The position numbers were made by a program, and so were the translations under genes. A stretch of 64,000 bases of DNA, taken from assembly GCF_009730915.1 (NCBI RefSeq), contig NC_052476.1, positions 21,619,257 through 21,683,256 on the forward strand. Reading direction: 5' to 3'. Positions 12,476 through 24,686 of this stretch are shown piece after piece. The DNA comes from Dioscorea cayenensis subsp. rotundata. Lineage: Eukaryota; Streptophyta; Magnoliopsida; Dioscoreales; Dioscoreaceae. The notes beneath the pieces are model-generated. The model saw only the letters and a program-made list of their open reading frames with translations, made no database searches and had not been told where the DNA came from. The first letter of the stretch is position 1. Each line of letters opens with the position of its first letter.

Positions 12476-13179
12476 AATAGATCAAGAGATGTGTGGCCCT
12501 AAGATACATATTGTACAAGTGATCACTCGAAATGGTCAAATAACCACTTGAGCAAAAAAATGTCATCTCACTTGGTTCCAAAAAAATAAAAAAATATAAA
12601 AAAATCAATTCAATATCAAAAATCAAAAATAAAAATGATGATAATACAAAAATCAAAAAAAATTTTTCAATTAAAACTTATCGACTTCATCACTGAGTAT
12701 AAGTGGAAGAAGTCTCAAGTTTAAATATTATGGTGGATGTTGTAATGATGATATTTCTAGATCCAACCATTCATCTGTTAACCCTTGGTTTCAGGATCAT
12801 CCAATGTGATCCAATTGCCAGAGGAGTAGTTTCACTACAAGGTGTAGCGCTAGTGGCATTGAGGTCTTCAAAAAATCTTCTTGATGTTGCTTGAGAAAAC
12901 AATAAATGAACTCTGTGACGAGTTGAAAATATGGGAATGACATGTTCTTTTTTAGAGACTTTGGCATCCTTTCGAAATTACTGTGCAAGGTCAAGGTTTG
13001 AGCAAGAAAGGACTTTGGTTTCAAGTTAACAAGTATATGAATGCCACATGGTGACAATTGTTGAATGGTTAGATACAAAGGATGAAGATCCACTTGAAGA
13101 AGCATCAGATGATCATCTTGTGAAAGATATAAAATTGAAGGACGCACCCCGGCCCTGGGCTTGAAGACGAAGGGCAAGC

Positions 13180-13990
13180 AAGCGACAATTGATGAGTTGG
13201 TGGAAATCAACTTAGGAAGTGAGGACAATCCTACACCCACTTTCTTAAGTGCACAACTGACTCAAGAAGAGAAAGAAGCCATTCAAAGCATTCTTGCAGA
13301 GTATATTGATTGTTTTGCATGGAGTTATAAGTAGATGCCAGGGCTTGACACAGAAGTAACAGTACACAAGCTCGTCATTGACCCAAATTTTTCACCAAGA
13401 AACAAGTAACAAGAAAGATGAAGTTTGATATGGAGGAGAGTATCATTGAAGAAGCCAAGAAACTAATTGAAGCTGGTTTCATAAAGAAAGAAAAGTACCC
13501 TAATTGGATCGTCAGCATAGTGCCTGTCAAGAAGAAGAATGGGCAAATCAGAATATGTGTGGACTTTAGGGATTTAAACGAAGCATATCCCAAAGATGAT
13601 TTTCCACTACTTGTTATGGAGATCATGATTGATAACAATTCCTCTTATGAGATGTTTTTCTGTCATGAATGGTTTCTCTAGGTACAACCAAATCAAAATA
13701 GACCAGAGGATGAAAAGCATACTGCATTCTGGACACCGATAGGCATCCACTACTACAAGGTTATGCCATTTGGACTAAAGAATGTGGGGCAGCATATCAA
13801 AGAACCATAATGAAAATCCTGATGATTTTATTCACCAAGTTGTGGAGTACTGTGTAGACGATTTGGTGGTGAAAACACAATTAAGAGATCAACACCTCAA
13901 TGACTTGAGAACGGTGTTCGATCATATTAGAAATATAACTGGAAGATGAACCCTATGAAATGTGCATTTGGGGTATTATCTGGAAAGTTC
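13180..13990 (+). pseudogene. Reverse transcriptase domain, decayed (Tat-like pol)
   Basis: The segment begins with the conserved pre-RT stretch (ATIDELVEINLG, then EYIDCFAWSYK). RT blocks follow: VPVKKKNGQIRICVDFRDLN (about 13525-13580), a YNQI block near 13685, and YCVDDLVVKT (about 13849-13878), the catalytic YxDD-type motif. An in-frame TAG follows FAWSYK at about 13332, another stop lies at about 13406, and there are frame changes after 13680. The copy is therefore not translatable as a polyprotein. Confidence 0.85.
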
Positions 13991-14056
13991 CTTGGATTCA
14001 TTGTGAGGCACTGAGGAATAGAGATTGACCCTTCCAAAATAAAAGCGATCATAGAA

Positions 14057-15060
14057 ATGCCACCTCCAAAGACATTGAAGCAGCTGAGATCCTTCCAAGG
14101 ACGTCTTGCCTATATCCGAAGATTTATCGGTAATCTTTCAGGTAGGTGTAAGCCGTTCTCAAGGCTGGTGAAAAAGAATGCTCCTTTTAAGTGGGACGAT
14201 GAATGCCAAAATGCTTTTGAAGAAATCAAGCGCTACTTATCGAATCCCCACAGATTAGCAAAGTGCTAACTGCGTGAAAGCCATTGATCTTATACACAAC
14301 GACTTTGGAGGGATCCCTTGAGCTTTGCTAGCTCAAGAGAATGAAAAGGGAAAAAGAGAACGCTCTATATTATTTTAGTAGGATGTTGGTGGGTCTCGAA
14401 AAACTTATATACACCAAGAGAGAAACACCTGCTCTCCTCGGTGTTTCGGTAAAGAAGCTTTGGCATTAGTTGCTCTCTGATAAAGTCATTCTTATATCAA
14501 GAATAGACCCACTCAAGTACTCGGTGTCAAGATTATTGCTCACTGGAAGATTAGCAAAATAGGCATTGATACCAATGGAGTTTGACATAACTTATACTCC
14601 ACAAAAAGCAATCAAAGGTCAAGCATTGGCAGACTTTCTCGCGGCACATCCTTTGCCCGATGAATCTCCCTTGGGATGTGATCTCCCTGATGAAGAGACT
14701 TTTGTAATTGAAGAGGAAAACAATGTTGGAAGATGTATTTTGATGGAGCTTCTTCGATACAACCAGCTATTAGGCCTAAAATTCCTCAACTTAGAGCTGG
14801 TATTGGGCTCATCTTCATTTCTCCTGAAGGTGGGATCCTGAGATATTCTCTCTCTTTGTTGAAGCCATGCACTAACAATGAAGCATAATATGAAGCTCTT
14901 ATTGCTGGATTAGAGCTAGCAATCAATATGGGGATTCAAAGCTTGCATGTATATGGCGATTCACAACTCATTATAAATCAAATTGAAGGAAGTTTCAAGA
15001 CTTATAAGCAAGAACTTCTTCAATATCATCAGAAAGTTATTGAATTATTGAAGCAAATCC
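14057..15060 (+). pseudogene. RNase H plus second archaeal-type RNase H, decayed
   Basis: 14057-14265 is the RT-RNase H connection (LKQLRSFQGRLAYIRRFIGN, FKWDDECQNAFEEIK). 14270-14650 is the usual retroelement RNase H in broken frames, ending in FDITYTPQKAIKGQALADFL. 14730-15060 shows a second RNase H with the acidic residues of the fold: YFDGAS, NNEAxYEAL (with an in-frame stop at x, about 14888) and YGDSQL. The additional archaeal-type domain is a recognised hallmark of the Tat clade. Confidence 0.8.
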
Positions 15061-15229
15061 ACGATGTTAAGATGGAGAAAGTTTCGAGGTCCCGTTAATG
15101 AAATAATGAGATAGTTTAGCCAAGCTAGGAAAAAGAGTTAGTCGATCCGGATCAAGAAGAAATCCAAGTCACCATTCGAAATAGGAGGGTCTTAAGTTTA
15201 TGTTTTGATGAAGAGTTAGAAAATAAACA

Positions 15230-16500
15230 ACTCAAAAAAGAAGAAGTTCTAACAGTAGCTGAAGACGATTGGAGAGAGTCCTTCATTCGATACTTGAAGT
15301 ATGGCGAACTTCCAAATGAAAAGTCTCTCGTGACACAATTAAAGAAAAGGGCGATGAGGTTTACCCTTGTTAATGATGTTCTCTATCGAAGATCATATGA
15401 TCAACTCCCCGCTAAGATGCTCTCGAAGGAGGAGTCCGAAGAAGTCATGCATGAAGTCCATTCTCGGTATTTGTGGAGCCCACCGACCCGAGACCCGAAG
15501 ATGCAGTTGAAGATTAAACATATTGGGTACTATTGGCCGAGCATGATTAACGATTGCCTACAATATGCAAGACAGTGCAAACTATGCCAAGCCCATGGGG
15601 ATTTCATTCATCAACACCCTAATCCTTTACACCCTACAATCTCTTCATGGCCTTTCGAGATGTGGGGGACTGATGTGATAGGCCCTATTGAGCCACCATC
15701 ATCAAGAGGGCATCGCTTTATATTGGCTGCCACTGACTATTTCTCACGGTGGGCGGAAGCCATTCCTTTAAAGGAAGTAAAGGCAGAAAACATCATCAAA
15801 TTCTTCAAAGATCATGTGCTATATAAATTTGGGACGCCTAGAAGGATCATCTCTGACAATGGGCGAGCATTCAAAAGTTTCAAGGTTAGAAGGTTTGCTC
15901 AGCATCACAAAATAGATTGGAGGTATTCCTCTATCTATAATGTTAGAGCAAATAGTCTCGAAGAAGCATTCAATAAAACATTATCGAAGTTGTTGAAGAA
16001 AGCAGTTTCAAAAAGTCAAAGAGATTAGCACGAAAGGCTTCCTGAAGTTTTATGGGCATAACGGACAACATATCGAACACCAACCCAATCAACACCATAC
16101 TCGTTGGTTTTTGGTACAGAAACTGTTCTTCCACTTGAAGTCCAGATTTCATCTCTCAGAATTGCCTTACAGAATGAACTCACAAACGAAGATAGAGTTC
16201 ACTTGCGTTTAGATTAGCTTGATGCTTTAGATGAAAAGAGGCCAGAGGCCCAACTGAATCTTGAAGTCTACAAAGCTACGATGGTTCGAGCTTACAATAA
16301 GATGGCTCACATGCGAACTTCCGAGAAAGGAGAGATGGTGTGGGTGTTGAGAAGACCAATCATCACCAACAAACATGCTGGGGGCAAGTTCAAGTGAAAT
16401 TGGGAAGGCCCGTGATATTATAGAGGTCATCTACGGCAGGTGGAGCTTATCAGCTAGTCGACGTTGATGGAAAAAGACCTATGTCACCCATCAATGCGCT
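15230..16500 (+). pseudogene. Integrase domain, decayed
   Basis: The longest open segment (15294-16028) contains GYYWPSM and CKLCQAH of the N-terminal zinc finger, then the catalytic core with Asp in WGTDVIGP, Asp in IISDNGRAF and Glu in SLEEAFNKTL. The zinc finger looks damaged: HEVHS is present but the second His expected shortly after is not seen. A TAG at 16026 ends the frame. The C-terminal part continues in broken frames to about 16500. Confidence 0.85.
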
Positions 16501-17549
16501 GCTTTTTGAAAAATATTATCCATGATGTACATGTGATGCATGATATAAATTTGCTAAAAAAAAAAAAGAAAAAAAAGAATAAGAGAGAAAAAGAAAGGGT
16601 TTGGTTTGTTTATGACGGAACGTCCAGTACTCCTGTTTGAGCAGGTTGGTCAAGCATGATATATGCTTCTCGAGGCGAAGCATAAATTTCATCACATTGT
16701 TTTCTTTGTCAAATCGAATAAAGATATGATTCCATGAGTTTTGAAATGATGCTTGTAAATTTCGCTCTGAGAGATTACATGCAAATCCAATAAAAAACTA
16801 CAAGATCAAGTAAAAACAAAAAAACAAAAAAAAAAAAAAAGAGAGAGAAAAAGTCAAGAAAAACGAAAAAAGGGAAGAACAATCAAGGAAATAAGGAAGT
16901 TGGAAAGCAAAAATCTGCAGCTTTTTCATAAAAGAGTCATGTTTTGATCAAGTAGCTCATCGGGTATCCGGACTCGCCTATGATCATTATGAAAAATTTG
17001 AGTTCCGATAATTTTTAAAGAATTCTAAACTTCAAGCTAAGATTGAGAAAATTTGTCCTTCAAAGACCAAAGTTGATCAAAGCTTAATCGGATTATAATC
17101 ACTTCTCCGATTAATCCGAAAAATTTTATCAAGCTTTGATACATCATGATGTTTCATGTGAACGGTTATGATTATATTTCTAGTTCAGAAAATTTCAAAT
17201 CAACTTCATGACTGAACAGTGAAATCCATTGATAAACATCATGGAAGTTATTTGTCATCAAGTTAATGATCGAATGGTTAAACATTCTGGGATCTCTTTG
17301 GCAATATTTTTTGCATGCTCATGAAATTTTCATCTTTAATATGAACGGTGGAGATTGAGTTTGAGGTCCATTTACCTCTCACCGAAAATTCATAAGTTCA
17401 AATCAAATTATGTTAAACATTGCGGGTCTCCATTGTTGATTTTTATTTTTGATGATCGATGATCACTTTGAATGCCTAAATATATTGTAGATCTTGAAAG
17501 TCAGCTGCTTGTACCTTCCTCCCACAACTATTATGTGTAAGGAAGTTAC
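16500..17549 (+). other. 3' interior spacer of the element
   Basis: About 1 kb of AT-rich sequence between integrase and the polypurine tract, with A-rich runs at 16556-16600 and 16800-16880. No open reading frame or known domain was recognised. Tat elements often have a long non-coding spacer here. Confidence 0.6.
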
Positions 17550-17558
17550 GAGGGGGGC
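17550..17558 (+). promoter_or_regulatory. Polypurine tract (PPT)
   Basis: GAGGGGGG followed by CATT immediately precedes the 3' LTR start at 17562. Its position and composition are as expected for the plus-strand primer. Confidence 0.85.
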
Positions 17559-19107
17559 ATTTGTTTATATAGATTTTTAAAGAATTAGAAAAATTAGAAA
17601 AAATATAAAAAAAGATACATGAGGGCTAAAATGAAAAAAAAAAATAAAATAAAAAAAACGTGCGCCACAAATTGTCACGTGAAAAATAATAATAATAAAA
17701 TAAATTAAAATCAAAAATTTATGAGTGAGAACAAAAAAAGAGAAATAGAAATGGATAAGAAGGGATTTTTGAAATAAAATTTGAATTTTAAAAAAAGGGG
17801 ATAAAAAAAATCTCTTGGAGGTTGAGGAGAATCTTCTGGGAGGAACAGGTAAAAAAAAAAAGAAAGGAAAAAAAAAAGGGAAGGAGGATAAGAAAAAAGG
17901 AAGGAGGATGGCATGAAGAAGAAAGTAGCTCTCTCCTGGTGGGGCAGGGAGTTTAAACAATTGATGTATTTCTTCTCTCCATGGTGGGGCCGGCCAAAAA
18001 TAAAAAATAAAAAAAAAAAATCAGCATGGTGATGAAGAAGGAGGCTTTCTTCCATGGTGGGACCGGGATGATAAAATGAGAAGTGATGCTCTCTTGGAAG
18101 GTGGGACCCGGAGGATATAAAATATTTATGGATGAGTGACTCTCTTTCATGATGGGACCCGGGTGAAGAAGATGAAGCATGCTCCTCCTCGTTGCCACCT
18201 CTTTGCAGACACAAATAAAGAGATACTCGGAATGATGATAGAAAAGTCCCATCGAGATGCTTGACGATGGTGATGCCCTCTTCATGAATCTCGAAGCATG
18301 CTTAAGAAGTTCGTCACTCCAAAGAGGTAGATGACCTTATAAAATCTCATACCAAGATATATATATATATACAAGCATGTTTTGGTTTCGTTCAACCCAT
18401 GCAAGATGCCATGAAGAAAAAAAATCTTAGATGAAAGTTCATGCAAAATACCTACATCTGGTTGTTAATCCCATGCATAATGCCATAAAAAAAATATATA
18501 TCATCTTGATGATGTAGATGAAACTCTATACAAAATGTATAAGATGCGCTCTGCTGCACGCCCCATACCCATGCCATAAAAAAATCTTTTAAATATTAAT
18601 GCTAAACCCTTCCCTCTCGCATAATTTGTCTTTAAATCATGCCCATAGACAAGAGCATATGCATGTTGTTGGTTTTCACTCACTGTGAACACCATCGTAA
18701 AAAAGAAGAAGAAGAGAAAAAAAAAAAAAAGAAAATTTTTTAGGACACATGTGCAAAAATGTGGAAATGTGTGAAAATACGAAATCTCGAGGGTTTAACT
18801 GCAAAAAATAATATATATGGAAAAATATGAAAATATGAAAGTTTGGGGATTTATTTGCAAATTTTTGATAAAAATGTGAAAAATGAAAAATTTAGAGGAT
18901 TTAAATGAAAAAGAAGAAGAAAAAGAAGAAAAAGGATTTTTTTAAGCGAAGATGAGGGGTATTTTTGGTAATTTCATAAGACCCTCTTAAGTCTTAAGCT
19001 TACCGTGATGTCTAATGCGTGTTGATCGCTTCTCTTTTGGAGGGCCTCTTCATTGCCTCTTAACAGATCACTAAGCGGATGAACTATTGAAGATCCTTTT
19101 AAAACTC

Positions 19108-19610
19108 TCTTTGAGCTGATGGACCTGGTTTGAGGCCATTGACTCTCTTTGGAGTGATGACTAATCTCTTTGAGCTGATGGACCTTGTTTGAGGCCATTG
19201 ACTCTCTTTCCAGTGATGAAAAATTCCAAAACCCCTTTAAGCTCTCTTTGAGCTCATGGGCCCTTTTTGAGGCCACTGACTCTTTTAGGAGTGATGACAA
19301 ATTCTAAAACCCTTAAAACTCTCTTTGAGCTCATGGACCTCGCTTGAGGCCATTGACTCTCTTTCGAGTGATGAAAAAAATTCCAAAAACCCCTTTAAGC
19401 TCTCTTTGAGCTCATGGACCTTATTTGAGGCCACTCGACTCTTTTTAAGGAGTGATGACAAATTCTAAAACCCTTAAAACTCTCTTTGAGCTCATGGACC
19501 CTCGTTTGAGGCCATCGACTCTCTTTTTCGAGTGATAAAAAAATTCTAAAACCCATAAAACTCTTTTTGAGCTCATGGACCCTCGTTTGAGGCCATCGAC
19601 TCTCTTAAGA
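19108..19610. repeat. LTR-internal tandem array, about 78-bp units (3' LTR)
   Basis: Counterpart of the array at 7739-8240, with the same seven-unit order. Confidence 0.85.
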
Positions 19611-19659
19611 GTGATGAAAAAAATTTCAAGATCTTCAAAAAGCCAAGCATTCTAAAAAC

Positions 19660-22600
19660 AGAGGAAAAAAATCAAATCAAAAATCATGACATTAAAAAAA
19701 ATGATGAATCAACAAATGAGCTCAACAACCTCAGAGTTAAAGTGTCGAAGAGTTCACAAGTTACAAAAAGCTTCACAAGCATGAAAGCTGAAGCTTATAT
19801 ATATCAATCAAATCAAGTTCCAAATCAAATCCAAAATGCAAGTTTCAAAAATTCAAGATGCAAATTTCAAATGGATCAACCAATGAGCTCAACAACCTCA
19901 AAGCTAAAGCGTTGAAGAGTTTAGAAGTTGCAAAAGGCTTCACAAGCATAAAAGCCAAAGTTCATGAAAAGCCAAACCAAGTTTGTGATTCATCAATGCA
20001 GAGAATCTACAACTTGAAATTTAAATCAAATCCATGATTCAAGTTCAAATGCCCAAAATGCAAGTTTCAAAGTTCAAGATACAAATTTCAAACAAATCAA
20101 CAAGTGAGCTCAACAACATCAAAGTTAAAGTGTTGAAGAGTTCACAAGTTGTAAAAAGTTTCACAAGCCTGAAGGCCGAACCTCATAAAAAGTCAAATCA
20201 AGTTCCAAATAAAATTAAAGAATTCAAATTCAACAAATGAACCCAACAACCTCAAGGATGAAGAGTTGAAGAGTTCACAAGTTACAAAAAGCCTCACAAG
20301 CCTGAAGGCCGAAGCTTATAAAAAAAATCAAATCAAGTTTCAAATCAAATTCAAGATGATAACTGAAAAGTCCAAGTTCCAAGTTTTAAACAAATCAACA
20401 AATGAGCTCAACAACCCTCGAGAGTTAAAGCGTCGAAGAGTTCACTAAGTCGAAAAAGCCCTCACAAGCCTCGAAGGTCGAAGCTTTAAAAAAAAATCAA
20501 ATCAAGTTTCAAATCAAATCCAAAATACAATTTCAAAGTCCAAGTTCCAAGTTTCAAACAAATCAACAAATGAACTCAACAACCTGAAGGCTAAATTGTT
20601 GAAGAGTTCACAAGTTGCAAAAAAGTTTCACAAGCCTGGAGGCTGAAGCTTATAAAAAATCAAATCATGTTTTAAATCAAGTCCGAGATATAAATTTCAA
20701 ATGAATCAACAAATGTGCTCAACAACCTCAAAGCGAAAGTGTTGAAGGGTTCACAAGTTGCACAAAAGTTTCACAAGCCCAAGAGCCGAAGCTTATGGAA
20801 AGTCAAGTCAAGTTCCAAATCAAATCAAAGTTGCAAATTCAAATGTCCAAGATACCAGGTCTCGAATGAATCAACAAATGAGCTCAACAACCTCATTGTT
20901 AAAACGTTGAAGAGTTCAAAAGTTGCAAAAAACTTCACAAGCATGAAAGCCGAAGCTTATAAAAAAATCAAATCAAGTTTCAAATCAAATCCAAGATACA
21001 AGTTCAAAGTCCAAGACATAAATTTCAAACAAGTCAACAAATGAGCTCAACAACCTCAAAGTTAAAGTGTTGAAGAGTTCACAAGTTGCAAAAAAGGCTT
21101 CACAAGCATGACAGCTGAAGCTTATGGAAGGTCAAACCAAGTTTGTGATTCATCGACATAGGGAATTCACAGCTTGAAATCCAAATTAAATCTAAGATGC
21201 AAAATCAAAAATCCAAATTTCAAAGAAGTCAACAAATGAGCTCAACAACCTCAGAGTTAAAGGGTTGAAGAGTTCACAAGTTGCAAAAAGCCTCACATGC
21301 CTGAAGGCCGAAGCTTATAAAAAATTAAATCAAGTTCCAAATCAAATCCAAGATGCAAGTTTAAATGTCCAAGTTTCAAGTTTCAAGTTTCAAATAAATC
21401 AACAAATGAGCTCGACAACCTCGAGACTACAGCGTTGAAGAGTTCATAAGTTACAAAAGTTTCACAAACCCAAAAGCCGAAACTTATGAAAAGTCAAATC
21501 AAATTCCAAATCAAGTCAAAGTTGCAAATTCCAATATCTAAGTTCCAGGTTTCAAATGAATCAACAAATGAGCTCAACAACCCTCAAAGTTAAAGTGTTG
21601 AAGAGTTCACAAGTTGTAAAAAGCCTCACAAGCCCCGAAGGTCAAGCTTATAAAAAAATCAAATCAGGGTTCCAAATCAAATTCAAGATGCAAACCGAAA
21701 AGTCCAAGTTCCAAGTTTCAAACAAGTCAACAAATGAGTTCAACAACCTTAAAGCTAAGGCGTTGAAGAGTTCACAAGTTGCAAAAAGCTTCACAAGCCT
21801 GAAAGCCGAAGCTTATAAAAAAGAAAATTAAATCAAGTTCCAAATCAAATTCAAAATGCATGTTCAAAGTCCAAGACACAAATTTCAAACAAATCAACAA
21901 ACGAGCTCAACAACCCTCGGAGTTAAGCGTTGAAGAGTTCATAAGTTGTAAAAGTTTCACAAGCTCAAGGCCGAACCTTATGAAAAGTCAAATCAAGTTC
22001 CAAATCAAATCAAAGAATGCAAATTCAACAAGTGAACCCAACAACCCTCGTGGGAGGAAGAGTTGAAGAGTTCACAAGTTGCAAAAAAGCTTCACAAGCA
22101 TAATAGCCGAAGTTCATGAAAAGTCAAACCATGTTTGTGATTCATCAATGCCGAGAATCTATAACTTAAAATCCAAATCAAATTCAAGACTAACTCAAAA
22201 CGTCCAAGACAAATGATGAGCTCAACAACCCTCATTGTTAAAGTGTCGAGGAGTTCATGAAGTCGCAAAAAGCCCTCACAAGCCCCGAAGGCGAGCTTAT
22301 AAAAAAATCAAATCAAGTTCCAAATCAAATCCAATATGCAAGTTCAAAGTCCAAGTCCCAAGTCTCAAACAAATCAACAAATGAGCTCAACAATCTCAAA
22401 GCTAAAGTGTTGAAGAGTTCACAAGTTGCACAAAAGTTTCACAAGCCCAAGAGCCGAAGCTTATGGAAAGTCAAGTCAAGTTCCAAATCAAATCAAAGTT
22501 GCAAATTCAAATGTCCAAAATACCAAGTCTCAAATGAATCAACAAATGAGCTCAACAACCTCATTGTTAAAGCGTTGAAGAGTTCAAAAGTTGCAAAAAG

Positions 22601-22860
22601 CTTCATAAGCATAATAGCCGAAGCTCATGAAAAGTCAAACCAAGTTTGTGATTCATCAACATAGGGAATCCACAGCTTGAAATCCAAATCAAATCCAAGA
22701 TGCAAGTTCAAATGTCCAACTTTCAAGTTTCAAATAAATCAACAAATGAGCTCAACAACCTCAAGGATAAAGCGTTGGAGAGTTCAAAAGTTGCAAAAAG
22801 TTTCACAAGCCTGAAGGCCGAAGCTTATGAAGAATCAAATCAATTTCCAAATCAAGTCCA
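19660..22860. repeat. LTR-internal tandem array, about 165-bp units (3' LTR)
   Basis: Counterpart of 8290-11490, apparently with the same copy number and order. The arrays were therefore copied together at insertion and have not expanded or contracted since. Confidence 0.9.
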
Positions 22861-23308
22861 AGATGCAAATTCAAATATATAAGATACAACTTCACCAGTT
22901 TTTTTTTAAGTTATGTTCAAGATGCATATTTCAACCGTTGACGAAGACCAAAAGTCAACAAAAGTCAAAGTGCGATTTTCGGCAAAATAGTCGGAAGGAA
23001 ATAAAAGGCTACAATTATTGTTGCGTCAAGATGATTAAGTTCCAAACTTCTTGTATTTTCAATGAAGTCTATGAATTCATGAATAAAATTTATTTGTCGG
23101 AATCTGTTTCTTTCTTCACACTTATTTTCTTAATCGGAGGTTCCTGTGACAATGTCCAGGGTAATTAACACTAGGGGCTTGCCCCTAATGGAAGTCATGA
23201 ACCCACAATCCCTTGAAGTCTACAAAATATTAAAATTTGATTTGTGATCCATACTTTTTAACCGGTCATATCCAAATCAAAGGCCGGGTGGAAAGAAAGG
23301 AGCCCACA

Positions 23309-23313
23309 CCTAA
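23309..23313. repeat. Target site duplication, right copy (CCTAA)
   Basis: Exact match to 6227-6231, directly after the CA end of the 3' LTR. Confidence 0.9.
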
Positions 23314-23671
23314 GGTAATGAAACCCATAACGTATAACCAGCATGATATATGATGAATTATAATGCTACAATGATAAATCTTTTATCATGTAACTCTCAA
23401 GTGGAATATACAATTCTCATACACAATATCTACATAAAAAATTAATACGTAAAGAGTCTTTAAAATACATGCAAACACCACGTTTTAAATTTGCACATGC
23501 CCATTCACTCTTCACTCTTGTGACGGCGAACCACTAAATATGCCAGCGTTCCTTGCCTAACAATTGTTTGCTATATAAATGAATAAATAAATAACCACCT
23601 TATCTCATTTAAATAGAAATTCCCACACCTGTTAAAAGTTAGATGAGTCCATTAAATTGATGAACAAGACA

Positions 23672-24085
23672 AGTGATGTGCACAGGCCGGCACTCATTTT
23701 GGGTGAACCCAACTCTGGGCCAAGTCAACCATTTTAGATGGAACTGACAGGTCAAACTATTTTATGAGTCACCCAAACACACACTAAAACGGTGTACCTA
23801 ACCTGGTCGCTTCATGGGTCAATCTGTTTTGGAATATTGGGGCCAATGTGGCTTTTTAAAACTAAAAATAAAAAATAAAAAATAAGAGTCCATTAATCAG
23901 GCGAGTATGCCGAGTACCAGCCTGGTTAATGGGTCGGGTTTGGCATGACCCATAATCGGCCCAACTAATTGTTGTTCTGATCACGGCCCATTGAACTGGT
24001 CTGCAGGTTCTACAGCCTATGAGGTTGTAGTGGGCCGGTTTGGGTGGAGCCAGCTTGAAGCCCACCAAGCGCCCACCTCTACAAA
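23672..24085. mobile_element. hAT-like non-autonomous element (candidate)
   Basis: The left end reads TGATGTGCACAGGCCGGC. The right end on the opposite strand reads TAGAGGTGGGCGCTTGG. Both resemble the TAGxGxTGxxCA-type ends and the GGCC-rich subterminal repeats of plant hAT elements. A convincing 8-bp target duplication was not found, so the limits are approximate. Confidence 0.35.
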
Positions 24086-24655
24086 GGTGACAGATAAATT
24101 TTTAAAATGGGTATTGACTTTTATTTTTATTTTAATTTGGGCACTAATTTCTAATTTTTATCAATATGGATACTTAGCTTTGATTTTATTTCATTGGTAC
24201 AATAATTGGGACTTTTTAATAAGTTTTTGGTGTCATGGATACGGGAATATTTGATATGACACACTCTACGCAAGTGAGTGACATTATATGTGGGCATCCA
24301 TATAAACATCCTGATATCTACGTCACTAGAAACTTATTGGAAAACCTCAATTATCATGTTGGTGAAATGAAATTAAAATTTAATATTTATTTTAATACAA
24401 ATTAAAAATTAATATTTAAATTAAAATAAAAATAGTGCTCATTTAAAAAATATACTCAAATTTGAGATATCGATGAAACCAGGGAGGAAAAGATGGGGAT
24501 TTTAGGGAAAATAGACAGGGATCTGTGGGTAATTATTGGTTTACCAGGGGATGTTATGTAAAAAAACATTAAATATATTTTTATTTTTATTGTGATATAT
24601 ATACTAATTTTCCACAAGTGTAGGCACCAACCACGAGGGAATATTGGTCTTGGTC

Positions 24656-24686
24656 CACGTGTCCACCACGTCAGCAAATGCACGTG
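24656..24686. promoter_or_regulatory. G-box/ABRE-like ACGT cluster
   Basis: Two CACGTG hexamers (24656-24661 and 24681-24686) flank CCACGTCA (24666-24673), giving three ACGT cores in 31 bp. Such clusters bind bZIP/bHLH factors in plant promoters. The nearest downstream gene is ACLA. Confidence 0.5.

Larger units (their letters stand above)
11942..13150 (+). other. 5' interior of the element; no recognisable gag
   Basis: Between the primer-binding site and pol, where gag and protease should lie, I find no gag zinc knuckle and no long open frame. The segment contains a (GAA)n tract and A-rich DNA. Frames near 12900-13150 carry short acidic stretches that may be remnants of the region just upstream of RT. 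Gag appears deleted or decayed beyond recognition. Confidence 0.6.
6232..23308 (+). mobile_element. Complete LTR retrotransposon, Ty3/gypsy Tat-like, about 17.1 kb
   Basis: Two near-identical direct repeats (6232-11941 and 17562-23308) start TGTTTATATAG and end GAGCCCACA. They enclose a 5.62-kb interior with a primer-binding site, a decayed plus-strand pol in the order RT, RNase H, second RNase H, integrase, and a polypurine tract. CCTAA flanks both ends. Pol order places it in Ty3/gypsy. The additional archaeal-type RNase H domain after the usual RNase H, and the very long LTRs, are typical of the Tat group (which includes Ogre). There are in-frame stops in pol and no recognisable gag, so the copy is not autonomous. 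The LTRs are longer than the interior. Confidence 0.95.
17562..23308 (+). repeat. 3' LTR (5747 bp)
   Basis: Direct repeat of 6232-11941 with the same internal order. It differs from the 5' LTR by small indels, homopolymer lengths and local substitutions (for example a different sequence at 19070-19080 compared with 7700-7712). It ends GAGCCCACA and is followed by CCTAA. Confidence 0.95.

Noticed and set aside
12797-13240. 147-codon frame on the minus strand
   Set aside because: It lies antisense to the recognisable pre-RT part of pol and matches no domain; a shadow of the plus-strand coding.
20715-22882. Open frames of 60-135 codons in the 3' LTR (and equivalents in the 5' LTR)
   Set aside because: They arise from a repeat unit of about 55 codons, break at different places in each unit and lie inside LTR sequence. 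Not annotated as genes.
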